A DNA stretch of 64,000 nt, taken from the NCBI GenBank assembly GCA_934667425.1, contig CAKULV010000001.1:186001-250000 (forward strand), read 5' to 3'. Each line of letters opens with the position of its first letter. Position 1 is the first letter of the stretch. A model generated the notes under the pieces. The model ran no database searches and was not told where the DNA came from. It saw nothing but the letters and a program-made list of their open reading frames with translations. This stretch comes from an uncultured Kiritimatiellota bacterium. Lineage in GTDB: Bacteria > Verrucomicrobiota > Kiritimatiellia > RFP12 > UBA1067. A program made the translations under genes and the position numbers. Below, piece by piece: positions 1 through 10,400 of this stretch.

Positions 1-1746
1 GTCGAGCCGGGATGCACCCTCGGCGCTAAGATGACCCACATCACCACCACGATGCTCACGTTCGGCATGGGCGCCTCCATGCAGGCGCTGTTCGCCCGCG
101 TCGGCGGCGGGATCTACACGAAGGCGGCTGACGTGGGCGCCGATCTCGTCGGCAAGGTCGAGGCGGGCATCCCGGAGGACGACCCTCGCAACCCCGCGAC
201 GATCGCGGACAACGTAGGAGACAACGTCGGAGACGTCGCGGGCATGGGCGCGGACCTCTACGAGTCGTATTGCGGCTCGATCCTCGCCACGGCGGCACTC
301 GGCGCATCGCTTGGCGGCGCGGACGTGGTGAAGCAGGTCACGGCCCCGATGATAGTCGCCGGGATCGGCACCGTGCTTTCCGTCGTCGGGATGCTGATGG
401 TGCGCTGCAGGAACGACAACGCCACGCAGAAGGAGTTGCTCCGCTCCCTGCTCACCGGCACCCTCGGCAGCAGCGTCCTGATACTCCTGGCTCTCGTAGG
501 GCTGCATTTCATGGGATTCATCTCATGGGGGATATTCGGCTCCGTGGTCGCGGGTCTGGTCTCCGGCGTCGTGATCGGGCAGGCCACCGAGTACTACACG
601 TCCGACGACTACGCGCCCACGCGCGGCATAGCGGGCCAGGCGGTGATGGGGCCGGCGACGGCGATCATCGACGGCCTCGCCACCGGCATGTATTCGTCCG
701 GCGTCCCGGTGCTGACGATCTGCGCCGGCATCCTCTGCGCGTTCGGTTTCGCCGGCGGCTTCACCGACTTCACGGCGGGCCTGTACGGGATCGGCTTCGC
801 CGCCGTTGGGATGCTTTCCACGCTCGGCATAACGCTCGCGACGGATGCGTACGGCCCCATCGCCGACAACGCCGGCGGCAACGCGGAGATGAGCGGCCTC
901 CCCGCCGAGGTGCGCCAGCGCACGGACGCGCTTGACTCGCTCGGCAACACCACGGCGGCGACAGGCAAGGGCTTCGCCATAGGCTCGGCGGCGCTCACGG
1001 CGCTCGCCCTCCTCGCGTCCTACATCGAGGAGGCAAAGCTCTGGATCGTTAAGTTCGCCGGCGACGGCGAATTCATGGGGCTGAAGGCGGCGGACATACT
1101 GCCGCAGCCCCTCGACAGGTTCATGGGGAACTTCGACCTCACGGTGATGAATCCGCTGCTGCTATGCGGGCTCTTCATCGGCGCGATGATGGCGTACGTG
1201 TTCTGCGCGATGACGATGAAGGCCGTCGGCCGGGCGGCTGGCTCGATGGTGGAGGAGGTCCGCCGCCAGTTCCGCGAGATCCCCGGCATAATGGAGGGGA
1301 AGGGCACGCCGGACTACGCGAGGTGCGTGGACATCTCCACCGCCGGCGCCCAGCGCGAGATGGTCGTCCCGTCGCTGCTGGCCGTGGTCGTGCCGGTGAT
1401 AGTCGGCCTGATCCTCGGCATCCCCGGGGTGCTCGGGCTGCTCGCGGGCGGAATGGTCGGCGGGTTCGTGCTCGCGACGATGCTCAACAACGCCGGCGGC
1501 GCGTGGGACAACGCGAAGAAGTACATAGAGAAGGGGGCGCACGGGGGCAAGAGGCTCGCAGACGGCGCGAAGAACCCGACGCACGGCGCCGCCGTGATCG
1601 GAGATACGGTCGGCGACCCGTGCAAGGATACGTGCGGCCCGTCCCTGAACATCCTCATAAAGCTCATGAGCATGGTCTCGATCGTGTTCGCGCCGGCGGT
1701 GATCCGCTACGCCCCGGTGGTGCAGAGATGGATAGGACTGAACTGA
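1..1746 (+). CDS. hppA: Membrane-bound pyrophosphatase (H+ or Na+ pumping), 5' end missing
   Basis: Integral membrane pyrophosphatase that couples hydrolysis of pyrophosphate to ion export across the inner membrane. The frame is open to base 1, so the N-terminus lies outside the window; the ATG at 31 is probably internal, since the family is usually about 680-800 residues and 571 are seen from there. The signature [17 protein letters not shown] begins at base 208, and the C-terminal substrate-binding stretch with [13 protein letters not shown] and [11 protein letters not shown] follows at about 1486-1650. Bases 943-972 read [10 protein letters not shown]; Ala at the position where K+-independent enzymes have Lys is the established mark of K+-dependent enzymes, so this is a K+-dependent H+- or Na+-pump. 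Many hydrophobic segments. Followed after 13 nt by the Kdo-pathway isomerase. Confidence 0.95.
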   Translation, partial: VEPGCTLGAKMTHITTTMLTFGMGASMQALFARVGGGIYTKAADVGADLVGKVEAGIPEDDPRNPATIADNVGDNVGDVAGMGADLYESYCGSILATAALGASLGGADVVKQVTAPMIVAGIGTVLSVVGMLMVRCRNDNATQKELLRSLLTGTLGSSVLILLALVGLHFMGFISWGIFGSVVAGLVSGVVIGQATEYYTSDDYAPTRGIAGQAVMGPATAIIDGLATGMYSSGVPVLTICAGILCAFGFAGGFTDFTAGLYGIGFAAVGMLSTLGITLATDAYGPIADNAGGNAEMSGLPAEVRQRTDALDSLGNTTAATGKGFAIGSAALTALALLASYIEEAKLWIVKFAGDGEFMGLKAADILPQPLDRFMGNFDLTVMNPLLLCGLFIGAMMAYVFCAMTMKAVGRAAGSMVEEVRRQFREIPGIMEGKGTPDYARCVDISTAGAQREMVVPSLLAVVVPVIVGLILGIPGVLGLLAGGMVGGFVLATMLNNAGGAWDNAKKYIEKGAHGGKRLADGAKNPTHGAAVIGDTVGDPCKDTCGPSLNILIKLMSMVSIVFAPAVIRYAPVVQRWIGLN

Positions 1747-1759
1747 GGTTTAAGTGTAA

Positions 1760-2758
1760 GTGGTAGACGCAAAAGCCATACTTGCCTGCGCCAGGAAGGT
1801 GTTCGAGGTTGAGATCGGCGGGCTGGAGAAGACCCGCGACTCGCTCGGTGACGCCTTTGTCGCGACTGTGAGGCTGATGGTCGATACGCTCGAGGCGGAT
1901 GGGCTGGTGGTGGTGACGGGCGTGGGCAAGAGCCTGCATGTGGCCGAGAAGATGAGTGCGGTGTTCGCCTCCACCGGCACCCGGTCGATAGTCCTCAACC
2001 CAGTGCAGGCGATGCACGGCGACCTCGGGATGACGTCCCCACGGGACATGCTCATCGCGCTTTCGTTCTCCGGCGAGTCCGAGGAGGTCGTGAAGCTCGT
2101 GCCGGCGATCCGCAGGCATGGGCTGAAGGTCGTGGCCGTGACCGGCAATCCCGATTCCACGCTCGCCAGGGCGAGCGATTTGACGCTGCCGATTCCGTGC
2201 GGCGCGGAGGCCTGCCCATTTGGAATGGCCCCGACGAATTCGGCGACCGCGACGATGGCGATGGGCGATGCCCTCGCGATGGCGATGGTGGAGGCCCGCA
2301 AGTTCACGGTCGAGGAGTATGCGGGGAACCACCCCGCCGGGGCGATAGGCCGGGCGCTCACGCTGAAGGCGTCGGACGTGATGCGCAGGGGCGGCGATTT
2401 CGCCAAGGTGCCGCCTTCGGCGACAGTCCTCCAGTCGCTGATGGCGATGACGCGGGCGAAGGCCGGCAGCGCGGTGGTGGCGGATTGCGACGGCAGGCTC
2501 GCGGGCATATTCACGGATGGAGACTTCCGCCGGATGGTGGCGGAGCGGAGTTCGGAGGATGTCGCCTCCACGCTCTCGGCGGAGGTGTCGAAGGTGATGA
2601 CGAAGTCGCCGATGTCTATCCGCGACACGGCGTACGCCGCCGAGATCGTGAAGGTGTTCGAGAGGCGCAGGATAGACGACCTTCCCGTGGTGGATGAGGC
2701 GGGGCGCGTGGTCGGGCTTGTGGATATCCAGGATCTTCCGAAGATGAAGGTGATTTGA
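1760..2758 (+). CDS. kdsD: D-arabinose-5-phosphate isomerase (KpsF/GutQ/KdsD family)
   Basis: Cytoplasmic enzyme interconverting ribulose-5-phosphate and arabinose-5-phosphate, the first step of Kdo synthesis for lipopolysaccharide; supports a Gram-negative envelope. 332 residues, normal for the family. A SIS domain spans about residues 40-180 with VVTGVGKSLHVAEK (51-64), NPVQAMHGDLGM (80-91) and SFSGESEEVVKL (102-113); two CBS domains follow at about 205-265 and 275-332. The start is taken as GTG because it lies 13 nt after the pyrophosphatase stop and gives the family N-terminus; no convincing Shine-Dalgarno sequence is visible. Probably co-transcribed with the pyrophosphatase. Confidence 0.93.
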   Translation: MVDAKAILACARKVFEVEIGGLEKTRDSLGDAFVATVRLMVDTLEADGLVVVTGVGKSLHVAEKMSAVFASTGTRSIVLNPVQAMHGDLGMTSPRDMLIALSFSGESEEVVKLVPAIRRHGLKVVAVTGNPDSTLARASDLTLPIPCGAEACPFGMAPTNSATATMAMGDALAMAMVEARKFTVEEYAGNHPAGAIGRALTLKASDVMRRGGDFAKVPPSATVLQSLMAMTRAKAGSAVVADCDGRLAGIFTDGDFRRMVAERSSEDVASTLSAEVSKVMTKSPMSIRDTAYAAEIVKVFERRRIDDLPVVDEAGRVVGLVDIQDLPKMKVI

Positions 2759-2799
2759 AGTTTGAAACGAACGTAACGAAAACCGAAAGGAGACAGATC

Positions 2800-3522
2800 A
2801 TGAATAGACTGGTGATCGTATCGCTGATGGCAATGGTGACGTTGATGGCAGGGGCGCAGCAGGGACGGCGCAGCTCGACCCGGCGCGGCGCAGTTGGCGC
2901 GGATGGAGGTGCCGCCGTCGCGCAAGGCAAGGATGCGCGGGTGCTGATAACGCGCAAGGCGTCGCTTGGTTCGGCCTGTCTGCAGTCCGCCCCTACGGCG
3001 AACGGCAGCACGTATCTCGGCAGGGTGTTCAAGAAGCCGCGCCAGTGGATCGTCCCGGAGCTTGAGTACCAGACGGCCGCCGACTGGCAGGACGAGCTTA
3101 CCGTGACGTGGCACCTGCTTCTCGACTCCAAGAGCGCGAAGCAGCGCGACCGGCCTTCCAAGGACAAGGAACCGGTGTCGAGGTATTCGTACTACACGGT
3201 CTCGGTCCGCTACGTGAACGTCCCGAAGGGCAGCCATGCGGCGAGCTGCGTCCTGCCGCCGAGCGTCTTGGAGCGCTATGGCGAGCCGGCGATCATTTCC
3301 GTGCGGATCACTAACAAGGAGGGCGACACCCTGGACGGGCAGGACGAGGGCGCATCCGCGCTCAAGATGCCCGACGAGTGGTGGGCAAGCGACCAGGTGT
3401 TCTCCGCGAAGGACAAAAAGACCGACACTCCGCTCATCGCCCGCCGGCAGGGTCTGCTCGACAGGTCCAAGACGATCTTCGCGCTCATCAACCCGGACGA
3501 CTACGAAATGGTTCAGCAGTAA
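2800..3522 (+). CDS. Secreted pilus-cluster protein, Amuc_1102-like by position
   Basis: 240-residue exported protein opening the pilus-like cluster. The ATG at 2800 is preferred over the upstream TTG at 2755 because it has a good AAAGGAG ribosome site at about 2786-2792 and starts directly with a signal peptide (MNRLVIVSLMAMVTLMAGA, cleavage before QQG). The mature part starts with a basic Ser/Arg-rich stretch and has no domain I recognise by sequence. It is followed after 24 nt by the PilM-like gene. In Akkermansia the gene next to the PilM-like Amuc_1101 is Amuc_1102, a secreted protein of similar size; assignment here rests mainly on size, signal peptide and gene order, so identity with that family is an inference. 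Confidence 0.65.
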   Translation: MNRLVIVSLMAMVTLMAGAQQGRRSSTRRGAVGADGGAAVAQGKDARVLITRKASLGSACLQSAPTANGSTYLGRVFKKPRQWIVPELEYQTAADWQDELTVTWHLLLDSKSAKQRDRPSKDKEPVSRYSYYTVSVRYVNVPKGSHAASCVLPPSVLERYGEPAIISVRITNKEGDTLDGQDEGASALKMPDEWWASDQVFSAKDKKTDTPLIARRQGLLDRSKTIFALINPDDYEMVQQ

Positions 3523-3546
3523 TCTGCAGACAAATCAGGACTCGAT

Positions 3547-5289
3547 ATGGCCAAGATAGCAACATTAAACATAGGCGCATCGCGGGTGGTGCTGGCCGAG
3601 TATGCCGTGAAGGGAACGGGGAACCCCGTCCTCACCGCGTACGGCTCCGCATCCATCGCGGGACTCGACTGGGAGGCGGAGGGATCCGCCGAGGCCGTTC
3701 TCGCCCCGGCGGTGCGGGAGGCCGCAGCCGCCGCCGGCATCAAGCCGGGTACTCTTTATCTGGCGCTCAACGGGCAGATGGTGTTCCCTCGCTTCACGAA
3801 GTTCCCGCTCGTGCAGGGCGAAAAGCTCGATGAGCTCGTCCGCTACGAGGTGGAGCAGGAGGTGCCGTTCCCGATAGACGACATAGTCTTCGACTACCAG
3901 CTCCTCGGGCAGACCGCCGAGGGCGACATGGCGGCGATGATCGTCGCCGCCAAGCTCGACCAGGTAACGAAGGTGACTGATGCCGTCGCGTCGGTCGGCT
4001 TCAACCCGGTGGTCGTGGATGCGGGACCGATGGCGGTGCTCAACGCGCTCCGCAAGTCCTATCCGGACCTTGCGGACGGCACCGTCGTGCTCGACATAGG
4101 CGCGAAGACCACGTCGCTCATACTCGTCGAGAACGAGAAGATATACCTTCGGTCGATCCCGGTCGCGGGCAATGCGATCACGAAGGAGATAGCGCAGTCG
4201 TTCTCCTGCTCGTTCGACGAGGCGGAGGAGATGAAGCGCGAGCGCGGCTACGTGTCGCTCGGCGGAGTGACGGAGGATGCCGACGAGGTATCCGACAGGA
4301 TATCCAAGATCGTCCGCGCCACGCTCACGCGCCTGCACGCGGAGATACTGCGTTCGATAAACTTCTACCGCTCCCAGCAGGGCGGCTCCGCGCCGAAGAG
4401 GCTTTTCATCACCGGCGGAAGCGCGGTGCTGCCGCAGATAGACGAGTTCTTCCGCGAGACCCTGAAGATCGACGTCGAGTTCCTCAACCCGTTCGGCGGG
4501 ATCGCATTCGGCCCCAAGGTTGACGTGAACGCCCTGGAGTCCGATGCCTTTACGCTTGCGGAATCCGCCGGACTTGCGCTCCGCGCCACGCCCGGTGCGT
4601 CGCTCACGATAAACCTTCTGCCGCCCGCGCTTGTCGAAAAGGCGAGGACGGTCAGGCGCATGCCGTTCATTGCCGCCGGGGCGGTCGCCGTTCTCGCGGC
4701 CCTTGGGGTTTACATCATGGGCGAGTGCCGCATGACGGGCGTCGCCGAGGCGGAAATAGGTGTCGTCGAGGCTCGCAACGGCAGTCTGCGCCAGCTTGAG
4801 ACCAGACTGAAGGCCGCGCAGAAGAGCGCCAACGCGGAACTCGCCAAGAGCGATGCGTTCCAGCAGCTCATGGCTTCGCGCTTCACGGCGCTGCGCAGCC
4901 TTGGAAGCGTCCGCCGCTCGCTCTTGCCCGGCATGTGGATCACCTCGTGGGAGACGGTGCCGCCAAAGGCTGACGACGAAGACGCCCCGACGCTCACGCG
5001 GGTCACGATCCGCGGATGGCGCGACGTGCTTGCAGACCTTGAAAGCGAGCACAGCAAGCGGAACGAGGGCAAGAAGATGACCGCCGAGGAGATCGTTGCC
5101 GGAGTCCTCAAGACGAGGCGGAGCGTGATCCCCGAGACGGTCAACATCGTCGTCTCGCAGAAGGATGTATGCAACAAGGGAGTTCTCACGGAGTTCGCGA
5201 TCGAGCTGGCGTTCGCCAAGCCGGCCTCGGTCGATCCGAACGCCGGGAAGACTGTCGCAAAGAAGAAGAAAAGGGGAGGCCGCAGATGA
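3547..5289 (+). CDS. PilM-like actin-fold protein with C-terminal membrane and PilN-like part (Amuc_1101-like)
   Basis: 580 residues. Residues 1 to about 350 are a PilM/FtsA-type actin-fold domain: N-terminal phosphate-loop region IATLNIGASRVVLAEY, the YEVEQEVPFPIDDIVFDYQL stretch typical of PilM at about 99-118, VVLDIGAKTTSLILVENEKIYLRS around 180-203, and LFITGGSAVLPQIDEFF near 285-301. A transmembrane helix lies near residue 380 (FIAAGAVAVLAALGVYIMG), then a coiled coil and a periplasmic domain as in PilN, ending in a basic KKKKRGGRR tail. This PilM-PilN type fusion differs from classical type IV pilus operons where the two are separate. Its stop overlaps the next start by 4 nt (ATGA), so translation is likely coupled. 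Confidence 0.85.
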   Translation: MAKIATLNIGASRVVLAEYAVKGTGNPVLTAYGSASIAGLDWEAEGSAEAVLAPAVREAAAAAGIKPGTLYLALNGQMVFPRFTKFPLVQGEKLDELVRYEVEQEVPFPIDDIVFDYQLLGQTAEGDMAAMIVAAKLDQVTKVTDAVASVGFNPVVVDAGPMAVLNALRKSYPDLADGTVVLDIGAKTTSLILVENEKIYLRSIPVAGNAITKEIAQSFSCSFDEAEEMKRERGYVSLGGVTEDADEVSDRISKIVRATLTRLHAEILRSINFYRSQQGGSAPKRLFITGGSAVLPQIDEFFRETLKIDVEFLNPFGGIAFGPKVDVNALESDAFTLAESAGLALRATPGASLTINLLPPALVEKARTVRRMPFIAAGAVAVLAALGVYIMGECRMTGVAEAEIGVVEARNGSLRQLETRLKAAQKSANAELAKSDAFQQLMASRFTALRSLGSVRRSLLPGMWITSWETVPPKADDEDAPTLTRVTIRGWRDVLADLESEHSKRNEGKKMTAEEIVAGVLKTRRSVIPETVNIVVSQKDVCNKGVLTEFAIELAFAKPASVDPNAGKTVAKKKKRGGRR

Positions 5290-6221
5290 GTCCCGACAAG
5301 GTGAAGACAATTGGCTTTGGGTTGCTTGGCGTGTGGGCGCTGCTGGCCGCAGGCCTGGGATATCTCGCCTACGATGCCACATCGGTGCGCGAGGAGACCG
5401 AGGGCAAGCTGCAGGATGAGAACGATGCCTTCAACCGCTTCAACAATGCGGACGTGTTCCCGTCCGCCGCGTCGATAGCGAGCGTGAAGTCCAACGAGGT
5501 GACGTGGGGCGCATGGTACGACGCCGCGTTCGCGCTCGCCGGACGAGGCGACAAGGATATCCCGGTGGAGACCCCGCCGATGTTCAAGCAGAGGCTCCGC
5601 AGCACGGTGCGCCGTCTGCAGGCATTGCCCGGCGAGGTGGATGGGAAGCTCTCCGCGCAGACGTTCTTCTTCGGGTTCGAGAAGTACCTCGGGGAGGCCG
5701 ATGCCCTGCCGCAGAGGGACGACATACCGGTGCTCGCGGCCCAGCTCGACTTCGTGGAATACCTCGCAGAGACGCTCGCCGAATCCGGGGTCAAGGAGGT
5801 GAAGGGCCTCGTCCGGCGAGAGCCGAAGGCCGATGCCGACGGCGAGTGCGCCAGACACCTCGACTACGCGCTCACGTTCGCGACCCGTCCAGCCGGCCTC
5901 GTGAAGGTGATCAACGCGCTTGCGGCGTCGCAGAGGTTCGTCGTCGTCAAGGACGTTTCCTTCCGCGAGATCGGCGACTCGATCACGCCGCGCCTTTCGG
6001 GCGACAAGAAGAAGGACGGCGCGCAGGGCCGCGGCCGCAGGGGACGGCGCGGCGCGGTTGTGGAGGAGCCACAGGTGGACGAGAGCAAGAAGGCCAACCG
6101 CGTCGTAACCGATCCCGCCGTGAATGCGGTGTTTGACGTGTCCATGACCGTGAAGGTATACGACTTCCGCACTCCGCCGGAGAATGGGGACGCGAAGTCA
6201 AAGAAGAAAGGGGTGAGATGA
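5286..6221 (+). CDS. Amuc_1100-like pilus-associated membrane protein
   Basis: 311 residues from the ATG at 5286, which overlaps the previous stop (ATGA) and has a GGGGAGG ribosome site just upstream within the preceding gene; the frame is open further upstream but that part is shadow. One N-terminal transmembrane helix (about residues 8-29, IGFGLLGVWALLAAGLGYLA) followed by a large periplasmic part, the layout of PilO/GspM-type proteins and of Akkermansia Amuc_1100 (about 317 residues). A basic-rich insertion (GRGRRGRRGAVVEE) lies near 245-260 and the tail is KSKKKGVR. The role is inferred to be the inner-membrane platform linking the PilM-like protein to the secretin. Identity with Amuc_1100 is from position, size and topology, not from an alignment. 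Confidence 0.75.
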   Translation: MSPDKVKTIGFGLLGVWALLAAGLGYLAYDATSVREETEGKLQDENDAFNRFNNADVFPSAASIASVKSNEVTWGAWYDAAFALAGRGDKDIPVETPPMFKQRLRSTVRRLQALPGEVDGKLSAQTFFFGFEKYLGEADALPQRDDIPVLAAQLDFVEYLAETLAESGVKEVKGLVRREPKADADGECARHLDYALTFATRPAGLVKVINALAASQRFVVVKDVSFREIGDSITPRLSGDKKKDGAQGRGRRGRRGAVVEEPQVDESKKANRVVTDPAVNAVFDVSMTVKVYDFRTPPENGDAKSKKKGVR

Positions 6222-7357
6222 TGGCATCCAAGGAGAATTTCTTCAAGGCGCATTGGGACTGGCTTGTGGCCGGTCTCGGGTGTGCGCTGTTCGTAGGTTC
6301 CATAGTGATCTTTGCCGGCACGTTCGGCCATTCGCCGGAGGAGGGCGCGGCGAAGTGCGACATGCGTCTCAGGGCGACGCATCCTGCGCACGATGGCGTG
6401 CCTGCCGCCGACATGTCGCACTTCCTGGCTGTCTTCCGCACGGCGAAGACCCCGCCCGCGATGGTGGAGCTGGATCCCAAGAAGGGCGGCTTCCTCGCGA
6501 GCGACACGCGGATCGTGTGCAAGGCCGAGAAGGATGCGATGCGCGACGGCAAGCCCGTGAAGGGATGCGGCCGCCCGATCCCGATCGAGGCGAAGACCTG
6601 TCCGTTCTGCGGCGTGGTGCAGGATACCGGCATCACCAAGGAGGAGGAAAGCGTGCGCAAGATGCGCGAGTGGTCGGAGCGCTATGGCGTGGATCTCGCC
6701 AACCATCCCGACAACGATTCCGACAAGGATGGCTTCACCGACCTTGAGGAGTACGAGTACGCAGTCGCGAATGGCGTCACGATGAACCCGAAGGATCCCG
6801 ACTCCCATCCTGACTACCTCGACTACCTTTTCGTCGAAGGCGAGATGAAGCAGACGTTCCTGCCGTTCTACCTCCAGACCGTATCGCCGGTCCCGAACGG
6901 ATGGCGCTTCAACTTCCGCGATTCCTCGAAGAAGAATGCCTACGGTCAGGCAATGGTGTACAGTGTGCTGAAGAATGAGCCTATCGGCAAGACCGGCTTC
7001 GTCGCCACGAAATTCGAGCAGAAGAGCGAGGAGCGCGCGGTGCCGGGATCGAAGGGCAAGCTCAAGAAGAAGGTCGATGTATCGATGGTCGAACTCGTTA
7101 GGAAGGACGACGGCAAGGTCGTCTCCGCCCGTGTGAACGAGCGTCGCGTCCCGGTGGAGAAGCAGGTCTCGCTTTCCTTCCGCCGTGGAGCAGGAAAGAA
7201 CTTCACCGTAAAGGCAGGGGACGAGATCTCCCTCTTCGCCAGGAAGTACAGGATACTGTCGCTTGGTGAAGACGCCAAGAATCCTGAAGTGCGCGTGATG
7301 GACATTCTGACCAAGTCCGAAGTGTCCGTAACGCCAAACGGAAAGAAGCGCCAGTAG
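6218..7357 (+). CDS. Amuc_1099-like pilus-cluster membrane protein with zinc-ribbon and Ca-binding motif
   Basis: 379 residues from ATG 6218, overlapping the previous stop (ATGATG; a second ATG at 6221 is equally possible). One transmembrane helix near residues 10-33 (WLVAGLGCALFVGSIVIFAG), then a periplasmic part. A cysteine set consisting of a single C, then CGRP, then CPFCG about residues 105-133 looks like a zinc-ribbon. Immediately after comes DNDSDKDGFTDLEEYEY, an acidic repeat of the thrombospondin-3/EF-hand type that usually binds calcium. This gene lies between the Amuc_1100-like gene and the secretin, the place of Amuc_1099 in Akkermansia. Its function is not established; a structural or secretin-pilotin-like partner role is inference. 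Confidence 0.75.
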   Translation: MMASKENFFKAHWDWLVAGLGCALFVGSIVIFAGTFGHSPEEGAAKCDMRLRATHPAHDGVPAADMSHFLAVFRTAKTPPAMVELDPKKGGFLASDTRIVCKAEKDAMRDGKPVKGCGRPIPIEAKTCPFCGVVQDTGITKEEESVRKMREWSERYGVDLANHPDNDSDKDGFTDLEEYEYAVANGVTMNPKDPDSHPDYLDYLFVEGEMKQTFLPFYLQTVSPVPNGWRFNFRDSSKKNAYGQAMVYSVLKNEPIGKTGFVATKFEQKSEERAVPGSKGKLKKKVDVSMVELVRKDDGKVVSARVNERRVPVEKQVSLSFRRGAGKNFTVKAGDEISLFARKYRILSLGEDAKNPEVRVMDILTKSEVSVTPNGKKRQ

Positions 7358-7393
7358 TGGTGTCCTGTTCGCCAAAAACAATGCTTGATTTAA

Positions 7394-7429
7394 TAAAGGG
7401 GATTTTGTATTATTCGCCTATCCCCTTTA
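7394..7429. promoter_or_regulatory. Perfect 10-bp inverted repeat abutting the secretin ribosome site
   Basis: TAAAGGGGAT at 7394-7403 and its exact complement ATCCCCTTTA at 7420-7429, loop of 16 nt. The right arm runs directly into AAGGAG (7429-7434), the ribosome site of the secretin gene at 7443. The hairpin could attenuate read-through from the upstream pilus genes or limit access to the ribosome site. Confidence 0.6.
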
Positions 7430-7442
7430 AGGAGTGGAATAG

Positions 7443-10400
7443 ATGATTACAGTTAAACGCCTTGTGGTCCCAGGTATGGTTTGCGCGGCTATGGCCGGCG
7501 CAATGGTCGCGTTCGCCCAGGATGATCTCGATAATCTTCTGAAGGATCTTGAATCGAATGGGGCGAAGCCTGCCGCCGCCGAAACGAAGAAGGAGCCTGC
7601 CAATGTGCCCGCTCCTGCGGTTGCGGATGAGGTCGTGGAGAAGAAGGAAGAGACCCCTGCGGCCGAGGAGAAGAAGGTGGAGGAGCCAGTGGCGGAAGCC
7701 GCGCCCGCGTCTGCCGCAGAGGAGAAGAAGCCGGAGGAGACCGTAGCCGAGGCGGCGCCTGCCGCCGGGGAAAAGGCCGGGGAACCCAAGGCGGAGGCCG
7801 CCACCGAGGCGGTTGCCGTGAAGGTTGAGGCGAAGGAAGAGAAGAAGCCCGTTGAGGCAGAGGCGGCAGTTGCCGCGAAGCCGGCCGAGAAGGGGGCTTC
7901 CGAGGCGGAGGTCGCCAGCTTCCTTGACGACCTTGCCCGGGTGCCTGGCGATGGCAAGAAGGCCGCGAATGCGGCTCCGGCTCCCGCGAAGGCGGCCGTG
8001 GCTGTCGTGGTCGCGAAGCCTGCGGATCCCGATGCCGAGCTGATCAGCGATCTGATGGCAACGGAGTCCCTGCGCCGCGAGGCGATGGATGCGCAGGCTA
8101 AGCGCGAGGTGATGGCGGCCCGCGATGCGATGTCCGGCCGCGATTGGGATACGGCGTACCGCAAGTATTCTCTCGCGTTCAAGCACCTGAGCGACCGGGC
8201 CGATTCTGTCGAGTTCCGCCGCGAATGCGCACAGGGTATGGCCGAGGCCCGCTACCAGGCTGGCCGTCAGGCATATCGCTCGGGTGAGATGGATCTGGCC
8301 CGCCAGCTGGCGGTGGAGGCGCGTACTCTGCGCCACCCGCGCGCCCAGGCGCTCATCGAGGCGATCGAGGGCGACACGATCAGCGTCGAGGAGAAGGATG
8401 TCTCCGAGATCGCGCACCGCCGCAACGACAAGGACTACAAGGAAGACCGCAATTCCATCCGCCGCCGTCTCCGCCGCAGTGCGCAGTACCTGGCGGTTTC
8501 GGATCTCGACAAGGCCCTTGAGGAGTGCGAGCTCGTGATCCGCTTCGATCCGTACAACAGCGAGGCGCTTGAGCTCCGCCGCCGCATCCAGCGCCGCCGC
8601 GACGTGATCCTCGACAAGGAGCGCACCGCGACGCGCGAGGGCATGATCGCCGACGTGAACGCCGCGTGGCGTCCGGTGTACGCCGTGAACTCGCTCGAGC
8701 TCAAGGGCATCGATGGCGGCACCACGCGCACGAACCTCGGCAACGACAAGGAGCGCACGATGGAGCAGCTTGTCGAGAAGCGCATGAAGGAGATGATCCT
8801 GCCTTCGATCTCGTTCAGGCCGCCGGCCACGATCGCCGATGCCGTGGAGTACTTCAAGCAGGCCTCGCGCGATTTCGACCGTCCCGACATCCCGATCGAC
8901 CAGCGCGGATTCAACTTCGTGCTCGACCTCGGCAAGCAGCTCGTCGCGCAGGGCGGAGGAGAGTCTGCTTCCGCCGATACGGGCAACGACTTCGCCGCAT
9001 CCGCCGAAAGCAGCGACAGCGCTGCTTCCGGCAGCCCCGATGGAATGCCGCTCATTCCAGCGATCGCGGCGAACAACGTCTCGCTTTGGGACGCGCTTAA
9101 GCTCGTCTGCCGCGTGACGAAGTTCAAGTTCCAGATCCAGGAAGGCCCCGTGGTGATGGTGATGCCCGAGAGCATGACCACCGAAGACCTCGTGACGCGC
9201 ACGTACGACGTAACCGAGAACTTCGCGGAGCGCATGAGCGGCGCCGCAGAGGACGTGCAGGATATGAAGGGAGGCTTTGGCGGCGGCTCCAGCAAGGGGA
9301 GCGACGAGGCCTCCGGCGACGACCAGGAGGCGAGCTGGAAGAAGTTCTTCTCCCTCATGGGCGTGAAGTGGGCGGAAGGCTCGAGCATCGTCTACCTGAA
9401 GACGATCGGCAAGCTCCGCGTCACCAACACGAAGGATCAGCTGGCCGTGATCGAGGCCGCGCTTGCGGGCGAACTCGGCGCCACCCCGAAGCTTATCGAG
9501 ATCGAGGCCCGTTTCGTGGAGGTTGCGCAGGAAGACCTCAACTCCCTCGGCTTCGAGTGGCTGCTCAATTCCGACTATACGCTTGGCATGAACGGCAAGC
9601 TTGGCAAGATGCTCGGCATCAAGGGCGGCAAGTGGGGGCAGAATTCCACTACGACCACCACAGTAAAGCCTGGCGACCCCAACATACCTGGGTCCACCAC
9701 AATAACAACGACATCTACAACCGAGTATGACCAGCACAGCGGCTCGAATTGGGCTCGCAACAGAGGTGGCAAGCGCAATATCGGGATAACGGGCGATCCC
9801 TCAACCTACCAGAGCGGGATGCGCTACCTTTCCACGGATGGAAACCACATATCCGGTCAGGGCTATTCCACCAACGACCAGTTCATGCGCGTTAACGCGT
9901 TCCTCGGCAATGCCGACCTCTCGATGATCCTGCACATGCTCTCGCAGAGAAGCGACACTGATCTCCTCTCCGCCCCGAAGGTCTTGACGGGCCCCGGCAA
10001 GGAGGCGACGATGAAGGTTGTCACCGAGTACATCTATCCTACGGAATACGATGTGCAGCTCACCGCTTCCGGCGGCGGCTCTTCGGGTTCGTCCTCGGGC
10101 GGCGGCAGTTCCGAGATCCTGGCGGTCGTGGAGCCGCAGAACTTCACGATGCGCGAGGTGGGCGTCATCCTCCAGGTCACGCCGGAACTTTCGCAGGGAG
10201 GCCAGCTCATCAACCTGCATCTCCATCCGCAGGTGGTCTCCGACCCCACCTGGAAGAACTACGGCATGCGCATCCCGAAGTCCTCCAACTCGCAGTATGA
10301 TACGTTCGGATCTGTCGGCAGCATCATGACATCGCTGATTACGAGCATCACCACGCTGGGCGGAACGCTTACGGAAGAGGAGAGAACTGCGCTTCGTACA

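Noticed and set aside
2755..2799. TTG start at 2755 for the first pilus-cluster gene
   Set aside because: It would put 15 polar residues before a signal peptide; ATG 2800 has a proper ribosome site.
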